6,773 nucleotides of DNA from Nitrospinota bacterium (GTDB lineage: Bacteria > Nitrospinota > Nitrospinia > UBA9942), in contig DNJG01000147.1 of NCBI GenBank assembly GCA_003489165.1, forward strand, positions 3,141-9,913, in the 5' to 3' direction. How positions within the stretch are numbered: position 1 is the stretch's first letter; each line of letters begins with the position of its first letter. This document shows positions 1 through 5,898 of this stretch, piece after piece. The position numbers and the translations under genes are program-made. The notes beneath the pieces are model-generated. The model worked only from the letters and a program-made list of their open reading frames with translations. It did no database searches and was not told where the DNA came from.

Positions 1-1
1 G

Positions 2-781
2 GCAGGTTTCATAGGGGAGCAGAGAATCAAAATATCTCCGGGCTCACCGGCTCTTCCAATAATCCCTGATGGCGGCAAGATTAATGTAGAAGAGGGAATG
101 GCGATAGAGGATATAGTAAACAGGGTTAGGCCGGTCCTTGAAAATGTTGAAAAAACACTGAATAAAATAGCAGAGGTTGCAGGTAATATCCCCTCCACCG
201 CTGTCAGCGATATACTCGACAATACAAAATCTATTACAGATAATATAAAATCTATCACAAACAATGTAAACGAGGGAAAGGGGACTGCCGGAGCGATTTT
301 AACTGAAAGGGATTTGTATAATAATATAAATGAAACCGTTAAAAAGGCTGATACTGCAATGCAGAAGATAAATGATATACTCGTTAAAGTTGATAATACA
401 TCAGGACACCTTCCTGAAATTACACAGAGCATAAGAAAAGAACTCCCTCCAATATTAGAAGATATGCGGGGAACCCTCAAAAATGTAAAAGAGTCATCGG
501 CTGAACTGCCTGCCATATTAGACTCAACTCAAAAAATAATGAATAAGATTGAAGAAATATCAGCAAGGCTGCCTGCAATAATGGAAAATTTAGAAAAGAT
601 AACAAACAATATAAAAGAGGCATCAGGGGAGATGCCTGCGATTGCAGACTCGGCGAGGGATAGTGCGGAAGATGCAAATAACATAATAAAAGGTGCAAAA
701 AACAGCTGGCCTATAAGCGGTTTTGTGCAGGAAGAGAAGGAAACAAAGATTCCAACCGGAGAGAGGGTGAAGAATGAATAA
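2..781 (+). CDS. MCE/MlaD-family lipid transport protein, C-terminal part (5' end outside window)
   Basis: The reading frame is open from base 2, so the ATG at 98 is internal and the gene starts before the window; 259 residues are visible. Residues 1-32 (AGFIGEQRIKISPGSP, then LPDGG-like text) match the end of an MCE/MlaD beta-barrel domain. Next comes a long polar helical region with the family-typical block EGKGTAGAILTERDLYNNI (about residues 91-109). Four LPxI-type units follow, starting at residues 147, 168, 189 and 210, exactly 21 residues (three heptads) apart, and the tail has NSWPISGF. MCE proteins are membrane-anchored periplasmic subunits of ABC systems that move phospholipids between inner and outer membrane, and the helices form needle-like bundles. 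The permease and ATPase genes would be expected upstream. The stop overlaps the next gene by 8 bp, suggesting one transcript. Family call is secure; the transported lipid is unknown. Confidence 0.87.
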   Translation, partial: AGFIGEQRIKISPGSPALPIIPDGGKINVEEGMAIEDIVNRVRPVLENVEKTLNKIAEVAGNIPSTAVSDILDNTKSITDNIKSITNNVNEGKGTAGAILTERDLYNNINETVKKADTAMQKINDILVKVDNTSGHLPEITQSIRKELPPILEDMRGTLKNVKESSAELPAILDSTQKIMNKIEEISARLPAIMENLEKITNNIKEASGEMPAIADSARDSAEDANNIIKGAKNSWPISGFVQEEKETKIPTGERVKNE

Positions 782-1664
782 CAGAAGTCAGAAGCCAGAA
801 GCCAGAAGACAGAAGCCAGAAGACAGAGGTTTTTTTACAGTATTTATTCTGTTTTCTGTTTTCTGTTTTCTGTCTTCTGTTTTTGCCTCTTGTGGTGGGG
901 GAAAAGAGATAAAGTCATTACCAGAAGGACAGAGGAGGGTTATCAGCCTTATAAATCAGGGGCATAAATATTATATTGATGGAAACCTGTCAAAGGCATT
1001 AGGATATTATAAAAATGCACTTGAATTGAGCCACAGCATTGACTTTCAGGAAGGGATTGTAAAAGGGCTTAATGGAATAGGAACTATAAAACATGCAAGC
1101 GGAGATGATGAATATGCAATTAAAGATTTTCAGTCCGCAGTTCATATAAGTGAAAAGATTAATAATAAAAAATTATTATCGGACAGTCTTGGAAATATGG
1201 GGAAGGTATCTTCTTCTAAGGGCGATTTAGAAAATGCGATTGAATATAATCAAAAGGCACTTAATATTGCCAAAGAGATTGGAGATGATGAGGGGAAGGC
1301 TGTAAGACTTAATAATATTGGAATGATATATAAAAAACAGGGGAGATTAGACGAGGCCATTGCCATGTTTAATGATTCCCTCAGAATAAACGAATCTACA
1401 AAAAATAAAGGTGAAATGGCTGTAAATTTGAGCAATATCGGAGGAATATACGAGGCAAAGAGTGATTTAAACAAAGCCCTTGAATATTATAAAAAGGCAT
1501 TGGAAGTTGATAAGGAAATAGAATATAAAAGAGGAATTGTAATAGATTTAAAAAACATTGCCACTGTATATAAGGCAATGGGAAAGATTGAAGAGGCAGA
1601 AGATTACAAACAAAGGGCAGAAAGAATTTACAAAGTTCTGGAGAAGTCAAAGACCCCGCTATAA
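774..1664 (+). CDS. TPR-repeat protein, predicted lipoprotein
   Basis: A 296-residue protein. The start ATG lies inside the last codons of the MlaD-like gene and has GAGGG 6 bases upstream, so it is probably translated as the second gene of that operon. Residues 1-19 are basic and polar, 20-39 are strongly hydrophobic, and Cys40 follows VFAS and precedes GGGK. That is a lipobox-like site with Phe rather than Leu at -3, so signal peptidase II processing is likely but not certain. From residue 59 there are six consecutive units of exactly 40 residues (starting at 59, 99, 139, 179, 219 and 259), each with the TPR pattern L-N-IG-Y...G-A...Y-AL-I. TPR arrays are protein-binding scaffolds; no catalytic domain is seen and the partner is unknown. 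The signal peptide is largely encoded by two inverted arrays of heptanucleotide repeats. The gene converges with lnt and the two overlap by 6 bp. Confidence 0.85.
   Translation: MNNRSQKPEARRQKPEDRGFFTVFILFSVFCFLSSVFASCGGGKEIKSLPEGQRRVISLINQGHKYYIDGNLSKALGYYKNALELSHSIDFQEGIVKGLNGIGTIKHASGDDEYAIKDFQSAVHISEKINNKKLLSDSLGNMGKVSSSKGDLENAIEYNQKALNIAKEIGDDEGKAVRLNNIGMIYKKQGRLDEAIAMFNDSLRINESTKNKGEMAVNLSNIGGIYEAKSDLNKALEYYKKALEVDKEIEYKRGIVIDLKNIATVYKAMGKIEEAEDYKQRAERIYKVLEKSKTPL
782..830 (+). repeat. Heptanucleotide tandem array, CAGAAGN x7 (left arm)
   Basis: Seven consecutive 7-bp units run cagaagt, cagaagc, cagaagc, cagaaga, cagaagc, cagaaga, cagaggt. The array begins 8 bases after the TPR gene's start codon and encodes the polar, basic N-terminus (QKPEARR then QKPEDR), which shows the 7-residue period expected of a 7-bp repeat read in three frames. 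It is the left arm of an imperfect inverted repeat with 847-881. Confidence 0.9.
847..881 (+). repeat. Inverted heptanucleotide array, TTCTGTT/C x5 (right arm)
   Basis: Five consecutive 7-bp units run ttctgtt, ttctgtt, ttctgtt, ttctgtc, ttctgtt. Bases 868-879 are an exact reverse complement of 803-814, and the longer pairing 803-821 with 861-879 has only two departures, one of them a possible G-U pair in RNA. The array encodes the hydrophobic stretch LFSVFCFLSSV of the signal peptide. The 16-bp spacer (831-846) would be the loop of a hairpin close to the start codon. Confidence 0.88.
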
Positions 1665-3227
1665 AGAAGCTGTTCTATAATTATTATTCTTGGCATATCG
1701 GGATAACAGAATTAAAAGAATAGTTACTATAGAGCATATATAGGCAAACACATCGCCATATTGTGTATAAAAAGTCTTTTGTAATAAGCCTGTATTTATC
1801 TCTCCTGTTACATAAGTAGCGACAAAGATATCTGTCTCCTTAGCAATCTTTCCAGTTGGCTCGATTATACCGCTAATGCCAGTATTTGCAGCCCTGACTA
1901 CCGGGATGCGGTTCTCAACAGCCCTGAACGCAACCATTGCTATATGCTGAGATGAGGCAGCAGTCTTTCCATACCAACCGTCATTTGTAATATTTACTAA
2001 AAACTCTGCACCATTCTTTACAAACCTCCTAACCAAATCAGGAAAGATTACCTCAAAACATATAAGAGTCCCAAAGAAATTTTGGATTTTGGATTTCGGA
2101 TTTCGGATTTCAAATATGGTATATTCCTCACCACTCTTATATTCACCAACCCCCTCAACCATCTTATCAATGAAAAATAATATCTTCCTTAATGGGACAT
2201 ATTCACCAAATGGAACGAGGTGAATCTTATCATATTTACCAACAACATCCCCTTCTCGGGATAGAAGATATGCCCTGTTATAAGATACTACTCCATTATC
2301 TTTTATCTCATACCCCGGCGTGCCAAAGAGCATAAAACTCCCGCTATTTTTAGCAAGTTCAATCATCTTTGGTCCAAAATTTCTATCAGCTTGAAAATAG
2401 AATGGTGTGGCTGATTCAGGCCAGACAATCAAATCAGGTTTCTCACGAGAAGCCTGCATAGTAAGATTTACATGAGCATCAAATACCTCACTTTGATATG
2501 AATCATCCCACTTCCTATTCTGCTCAATATTCCCCTGAATAAGTGCAATCTTAAGTGGTGAGTGGTGAGTTGTAAGTGGTGAGTTAAAGAGACTTAATTT
2601 CCAAAATCCATACGCTGAAGAAGTTATAATTAAGAAGGCAGTTACAAGAATATATCTTGTTACGAACCGTCTTCTATCCTTTTCATATATACTTTCTATA
2701 AAGGAGGCTGTAGCTGTATTAACCATCACAATTATAAAAGACACGCCATATACACCCGTAATATCTGCTGCCTGAATAATCGGAAGTATCTTAAATTGAG
2801 AATAGCCGAGGCTTGCCCATGGAAAACCTGTTAAAAAATGCGACCTGATAAGCTCCAATGAAACCCACAGAAAGGGTGCTAATATATATTTTAAGGGGTA
2901 AGAAGTAAGGGATAAGAGATAAGTAAAAATGGATACATAAATGGCAAGATAGCCTGATAATAAGATAAGGACAGCAATGCCTATTGGCAAAGGGATGCCT
3001 CCATATTTTGTCATTGCAATTACTATCCAGTAAATGACGCCACTATAAAATACAAAACCTGCTATGAATCCTAATTTTAAAGATGTAAGGGGAGATGTTC
3101 TTCTCGTGGCAATAAAAAGCGGGACAAGAGACACCCATGCCAGTATCTCAAAATTAAAACCGGGAAATATTGATATAAGAAAAATCCCCGAAAGGAGGGA
3201 TGCCAAATAAAGTTTATAATTACTCAT
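1659..3227 (-). CDS. lnt: Apolipoprotein N-acyltransferase
   Basis: A 522-residue inner-membrane enzyme, close to the usual Lnt length. It transfers an acyl chain from phospholipid to the N-terminal cysteine of lipoproteins, the last step of their maturation. Residues 1-210 hold several hydrophobic segments and the Lnt signature LTGFPWASLGYSQ (132-144). From about 226 (KIALIQGN) comes the nitrilase-like periplasmic domain with the triad Glu271 (VWPESATPF), Lys334 (YDKIHLVPFGEY) and Cys390 (LICFE). Glu343 and Trp418 (NDGWYG) are also present. A final hydrophobic segment spans about 494-509. Catalytic Cys is followed by Phe where E. coli has Tyr. The start ATG overlaps the rubredoxin stop as ATGA, suggesting coupled translation. 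The 3' end overlaps the convergent TPR gene by 6 bp. Three heptanucleotide repeat tracts lie within the gene, at residues 101-112, 216-225 and 373-382. Confidence 0.96.
   Translation of the reverse strand: MSNYKLYLASLLSGIFLISIFPGFNFEILAWVSLVPLFIATRRTSPLTSLKLGFIAGFVFYSGVIYWIVIAMTKYGGIPLPIGIAVLILLSGYLAIYVSIFTYLLSLTSYPLKYILAPFLWVSLELIRSHFLTGFPWASLGYSQFKILPIIQAADITGVYGVSFIIVMVNTATASFIESIYEKDRRRFVTRYILVTAFLIITSSAYGFWKLSLFNSPLTTHHSPLKIALIQGNIEQNRKWDDSYQSEVFDAHVNLTMQASREKPDLIVWPESATPFYFQADRNFGPKMIELAKNSGSFMLFGTPGYEIKDNGVVSYNRAYLLSREGDVVGKYDKIHLVPFGEYVPLRKILFFIDKMVEGVGEYKSGEEYTIFEIRNPKSKIQNFFGTLICFEVIFPDLVRRFVKNGAEFLVNITNDGWYGKTAASSQHIAMVAFRAVENRIPVVRAANTGISGIIEPTGKIAKETDIFVATYVTGEINTGLLQKTFYTQYGDVFAYICSIVTILLILLSRYAKNNNYRTASL
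2084..2111 (+). repeat. Heptanucleotide tandem tract GGATTTY x4, inside lnt
   Basis: Four consecutive units run ggatttt, ggatttc, ggatttc, ggatttc. Read on the minus strand they encode about EIRNPKSKIQ (Lnt residues 373-382), just before the catalytic-cysteine strand. The position corresponds to a variable loop in the nitrilase domain, so the tract probably adds a short surface insertion. Confidence 0.85.
2555..2582 (+). repeat. Heptanucleotide tandem tract GTGGTGA x4, inside lnt
   Basis: Four consecutive units run gtggtga, gtggtga, gttgtaa, gtggtga, with a decayed fifth unit possible at 2583-2589. On the minus strand they encode SPLTTHHSPL (Lnt residues 216-225), the linker between the membrane domain and the first strand of the nitrilase domain. 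Confidence 0.85.
2892..2926 (+). repeat. Heptanucleotide tandem tract TAAGNNN x5, inside lnt
   Basis: Five consecutive units run taagggg, taagaag, taaggga, taagaga, taagtaa. The shared part is only TAAG, so this is the most degenerate of the tracts. On the minus strand it encodes about FTYLLSLTSYPL (Lnt residues 101-112), at the end of a membrane segment and in the following loop. Confidence 0.7.
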
Positions 3228-3412
3228 TTCATTTTTTCAAATTTCTCTTTTGGCAGGCCGCAGGATGGGCAAACCCACTTATCAGGCAGAGCCTCAAACT
3301 TTACCCCAGATTTTATTCCACCTTTCTGGTCGCCAAGCATCGGATTATAGATATATCCACAGGGGCATCTCCACAGTTCCCCCATGATTGATTGAACATC
3401 CATTGTCACCAT
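3224..3412 (-). CDS. Rubredoxin with an unusual CxC first metal-binding motif
   Basis: A 62-residue one-domain protein. Rubredoxins bind a single iron with four cysteines and carry electrons in the cytoplasm, often to oxygen- or superoxide-detoxifying enzymes. Visible family marks are GYIYNP, the GD...GI..G..FE block, LPDKWVCPSCG and a KEKFE tail. The second pair is the normal C-x2-C (Cys48, Cys51), but the first reads WRCPCG (Cys16, Cys18), one residue shorter than the canonical C-x2-C-G. I took the ATG at 3412 because AGAGGG lies 4 bases upstream; a second ATG at 3403 would give a length nearer to typical rubredoxins. The stop overlaps the lnt start (ATGA). A TATACT box at 3439-3434 could be the promoter -10, but I see no good -35. 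Confidence 0.9.
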   Translation of the reverse strand: MVTMDVQSIMGELWRCPCGYIYNPMLGDQKGGIKSGVKFEALPDKWVCPSCGLPKEKFEKMK

Positions 3413-3499
3413 AAATCCCTCTGACTTTTAAATAGTATATCCTATTATTATATTAAGGTGGAAGCAGGATTTTTTAAAACGCTTGAACATAATTTTAAT

Positions 3500-3528
3500 T
3501 TGACATCAATTTATCATAAGTTTATAAT
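3500..3528 (+). promoter_or_regulatory. Consensus sigma70-type promoter of the carbonic anhydrase gene
   Basis: TTGACA at 3500-3505 and TATAAT at 3523-3528 are both perfect consensus hexamers separated by exactly 17 bp. Transcription would start near 3535, leaving a leader of about 30 bases with AAGGAGG at 3549-3555, 9 bases before the ATG at 3565. This is the only clearly convincing promoter in the window and predicts strong, constitutive-type expression. Confidence 0.85.
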
Positions 3529-3564
3529 CCACACCTTGAAAGCAATTTAAGGAGGACTATATTT

Positions 3565-4302
3565 ATGTTAAAGATGAAAAGATTTTTAGTTGGTTTAACT
3601 GCTGTAATGGTCTTTACCCTGTTCTTTGGACAGGCATTTGCCACAAGCGAGAAGGCAGGCATAACTGCGGATGAAGCATTAAAGATGCTGCTGGATGGAA
3701 ATGTGAGATTTGTTCAGGGCAAGCAGGAATCAAAAAAGTTAGGTGACGACAGACGAAAGGAACTTGTAAAGGGGCAGAGCCCTATTGCTATAATATTGAG
3801 TTGTTCTGATTCAAGGGTCCCTCCTGAGCATATATTCAATCAGGGGCTTGGAGATATCTTTGTTGTAAGGGTTGCTGGAAATGTGGCTGACCCGATTGAA
3901 CTCGGAAGTATAGAATACGGCGCCGAACATCTGAATGTCCCGCTTGTAATAGTTTTAGGCCATAAATTCTGCGGTGCTGTAAAGGCAACTGTCGCAGGCG
4001 GCAAGCCTGAAGGAAATATTGATGCTATAGTTAAGAAAATCAATCCTGCAGTTGATATAGCAAAGAAAAAGGCTAAAGATAAAGATGCCCTGCTGGATGC
4101 TGCCATTGATGAAAATGCAAAACTTACAGCCAAAACGCTTATAGAAAAAAGTGACATACTAAAACACCTTGTCCATGAAGGAAAACTCAAAATTGTTGTT
4201 GGCGTTTATGATTTGGCAAGCGGAAAGGTAGAACTTCTTAATATGGGAGAAGAAGGCAAAGTTAGCGGAGAACATACAGGACATACAGAACACAAACATT
4301 AA
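3565..4302 (+). CDS. Exported beta-class carbonic anhydrase
   Basis: A 245-residue zinc enzyme that interconverts CO2 and bicarbonate. The N-terminus is a Sec-type signal peptide: MLKMKR, a hydrophobic stretch of about 16 residues, then AFA with likely cleavage after Ala26, so the enzyme should act in the periplasm. The beta-CA marks are all present: zinc ligands Cys80 (ILSCSDSRVPPE), His133 and Cys136 (LGHKFCGAV), and the Asp82-Arg84 pair that gates the metal site. The FNQGLGDIFVVRVAGN block (91-106) is strongly conserved in the family. The last residues, GEHTGHTEHKH, carry four histidines in 11 and may bind metal. The ATG at 3565 is preferred to the Met codon at 3574 because AAGGAGG sits 9 bases before it. 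The gene stands alone with its own promoter, divergent from rubredoxin-lnt. Family is secure; export is predicted. Confidence 0.95.
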   Translation: MLKMKRFLVGLTAVMVFTLFFGQAFATSEKAGITADEALKMLLDGNVRFVQGKQESKKLGDDRRKELVKGQSPIAIILSCSDSRVPPEHIFNQGLGDIFVVRVAGNVADPIELGSIEYGAEHLNVPLVIVLGHKFCGAVKATVAGGKPEGNIDAIVKKINPAVDIAKKKAKDKDALLDAAIDENAKLTAKTLIEKSDILKHLVHEGKLKIVVGVYDLASGKVELLNMGEEGKVSGEHTGHTEHKH

Positions 4303-4307
4303 AACCA

Positions 4308-4357
4308 TAAGATGTAAGCCACAAAGAGTGAAATATCTCTTTGTGGCTTACATCTTA
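4308..4357. terminator. Perfect 21-bp inverted repeat between convergent genes, likely terminator
   Basis: Bases 4308-4328 pair without mismatch with 4337-4357 around an 8-base loop. The structure starts 5 bp after the carbonic anhydrase stop and ends directly against the aldehyde dehydrogenase stop. On the minus strand it is followed by TGGTTTTAATG, a modest T-run, so it could terminate the dehydrogenase transcript. On the plus strand no T-run follows. The stem is longer than usual and only moderately GC-rich, so a dispersed palindromic repeat is an alternative reading. Confidence 0.65.
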
Positions 4358-5842
4358 CTATTCAATACTCTGTGCCTTCTGGAGCTTGCCGCTGTAGTCT
4401 ATGTAGAGGGTCTTCCATTCTGTGAATATATCAAGGGCTGTTGTGCCGCCCTCTCTGTGACCATTACCTGTCTGGTTTACCCCTCCGAATGGCAGATGAA
4501 CCTCTGCACCAATCGTGGATGAGTTTATATATGTGATGCCTGCGTATATATCCCTCATGGCAACAAATGCCTTATTCACATCCTGAGTATAGATAGACGA
4601 TGACAGTCCATATTTTATTCCATTAACAACATCTATTGCCTCCTCAAGACTATTAACTGTTATTATGGAAACAGTGGGGCCAAATATTTCTTCCTGTGCA
4701 ATCCTCATATTCCTATCCACATCTACAAATATAGTTGGTTTGTAAAAATAACCCTTCTCACATTCTTTATCCTTACACATCTCACCACCTACAAGTAATT
4801 TTGCACCCTCACCCTTTCCTGTCTTAGTATAATCATGAACCTTATTTAACTGGGATTCATTTATAATAGGACCCACATCAGTATCAGGTAAAAGTCCATC
4901 TCCACATCTCAGTGCCTTTGCCCTTTCTGAAAATCTTAAGATAAAGTCTTTTGCAACAGACTTATGCACCACAACCCTGCTCGCCGCCGTGCATCTCTGA
5001 CCTGTTGTTCCGAAACCTCCCCATGTTGCACCTTCTACAGCTAAATCCAGATTTGCATCACCCATTATAATAATTGCATTTTTACCCCCCATTTCAAGAG
5101 AGCATCTCTTCATCTTATGGGCGCAATCTGTCGCCACAAATCTACCCACATCGCTTGAGCCTGTGAAAGAAACGAGTTTTATATCCTTATGTAAAATTAG
5201 AGGTTCCCCTACCTCTGTTCCTGTTCCAGTAACCATATTCAAAACACCCTTTGGCAGTCCAGCATCTTCAAAAAGTTTTACAAAATTTACTGCTGAAAGC
5301 GGCGTATCAGAGGCAGGTTTAAAGATAACAGTATTTCCAGTAACCAATGCAGGTGCAATCTTCCATGATGGTATTGCCATAGGAAAATTCCACGGTGTTA
5401 TAGCAGCAACAACTCCGATGGGTATTCGGACAGACATACAGAATTTATTCGGTAATTCAGACGGTGTAGTATCTCCGAATAACCTCCTCCCTTCTCCTGC
5501 AACATAATAGGTCATATCAATCGCTTCCTGCACATCACCCCTCGTCTCCTTCAGCACCTTTCCCATCTCCATCGTCATATCACGGGCATAATCCTCTTTT
5601 CTCTTAACAAGCATCTCTGCTACACGATAAAGAATCTCTGCCCTCTTTGGTGCAGGAAATTTCCTCCACATCTCCGCAGAACTTTTTGCAGACTCCACAG
5701 CCCTGTTCACATCCTCTGCATTTGACTTCTGAAAAATCCCAACAACCTCAGCTTTATTTGCGGGATTCCTGTTCTCAAATGTCTTTCCTGAAACAGACTC
5801 CACCCACTTACCATTTATAAAATTTTTATATATTGCTGGCAT
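4358..5842 (-). CDS. NAD(P)-dependent aldehyde dehydrogenase
   Basis: A 494-residue full-length enzyme of the ALDH superfamily, which oxidises aldehydes to carboxylic acids in the cytoplasm. Visible landmarks in order: oxyanion-hole Asn152 (TPWNFP), Lys175 in FKPAS, the nucleotide-binding FTGSSDVG (226-233), general base Glu250 (LEMGGKNA), catalytic Cys284 (GQRCTAASR), Glu385 (QEEIFGP), and a C-terminal GAEVHLPFGGVNQTGNGHRE (445-464). Cys284 is the nucleophile that attacks the aldehyde. The C-terminal text is unlike the antiquitin (ALDH7) pattern and recalls semialdehyde dehydrogenases or uncharacterised bacterial ALDHs; I cannot assign a substrate. The start is supported by GGGAGG 5 bases upstream. 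No metabolic neighbour is in the window, so the pathway is open. The gene converges with the carbonic anhydrase gene across the 4308-4357 hairpin. Confidence 0.95.
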   Translation of the reverse strand: MPAIYKNFINGKWVESVSGKTFENRNPANKAEVVGIFQKSNAEDVNRAVESAKSSAEMWRKFPAPKRAEILYRVAEMLVKRKEDYARDMTMEMGKVLKETRGDVQEAIDMTYYVAGEGRRLFGDTTPSELPNKFCMSVRIPIGVVAAITPWNFPMAIPSWKIAPALVTGNTVIFKPASDTPLSAVNFVKLFEDAGLPKGVLNMVTGTGTEVGEPLILHKDIKLVSFTGSSDVGRFVATDCAHKMKRCSLEMGGKNAIIIMGDANLDLAVEGATWGGFGTTGQRCTAASRVVVHKSVAKDFILRFSERAKALRCGDGLLPDTDVGPIINESQLNKVHDYTKTGKGEGAKLLVGGEMCKDKECEKGYFYKPTIFVDVDRNMRIAQEEIFGPTVSIITVNSLEEAIDVVNGIKYGLSSSIYTQDVNKAFVAMRDIYAGITYINSSTIGAEVHLPFGGVNQTGNGHREGGTTALDIFTEWKTLYIDYSGKLQKAQSIE

Positions 5843-5898
5843 AAAAACCTCCCATTATTCTATAAGCCTAATAAATCGGAAAAGGAAAACATGAATAA

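Noticed and set aside
98..100. ATG at 98 as the start of the first gene
   Set aside because: The frame is open back to base 2 and the upstream residues (SPGSPALPIIPDGG-like) are the end of an MCE domain, so the ATG is internal.
477..698. Open frame on the minus strand opposite the MlaD-like gene
   Set aside because: Low-complexity Leu/Ser/Pro-rich translation with no family match; it mirrors the helical repeats of the real gene.
782..881. CRISPR-like array from the repeated units in the TPR gene
   Set aside because: Units are 7 bp and directly adjacent, without spacers, and lie in coding sequence.
1250..1650. Two open frames on the minus strand opposite the TPR gene
   Set aside because: They repeat with the TPR period and show no domain; shadows of the real coding strand.
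3434..3463. Promoter for rubredoxin-lnt on the minus strand (TATACT at 3439-3434)
   Set aside because: The -10 is fair, but no -35 better than TTCCAC is found at suitable spacing; not strong enough to list.
3840..4190. 116-codon open frame opposite the carbonic anhydrase gene
   Set aside because: Ser/Ala/Phe-rich translation with no recognisable domain, and all beta-CA motifs are on the plus strand.
4328..4522. Short plus-strand frame starting in the intergenic hairpin
   Set aside because: It runs antisense to the conserved C-terminus of the aldehyde dehydrogenase and has no Shine-Dalgarno.
5163..5507. 114-codon plus-strand frame inside the aldehyde dehydrogenase gene
   Set aside because: Antisense to the conserved NAD-binding region, no motif of its own.
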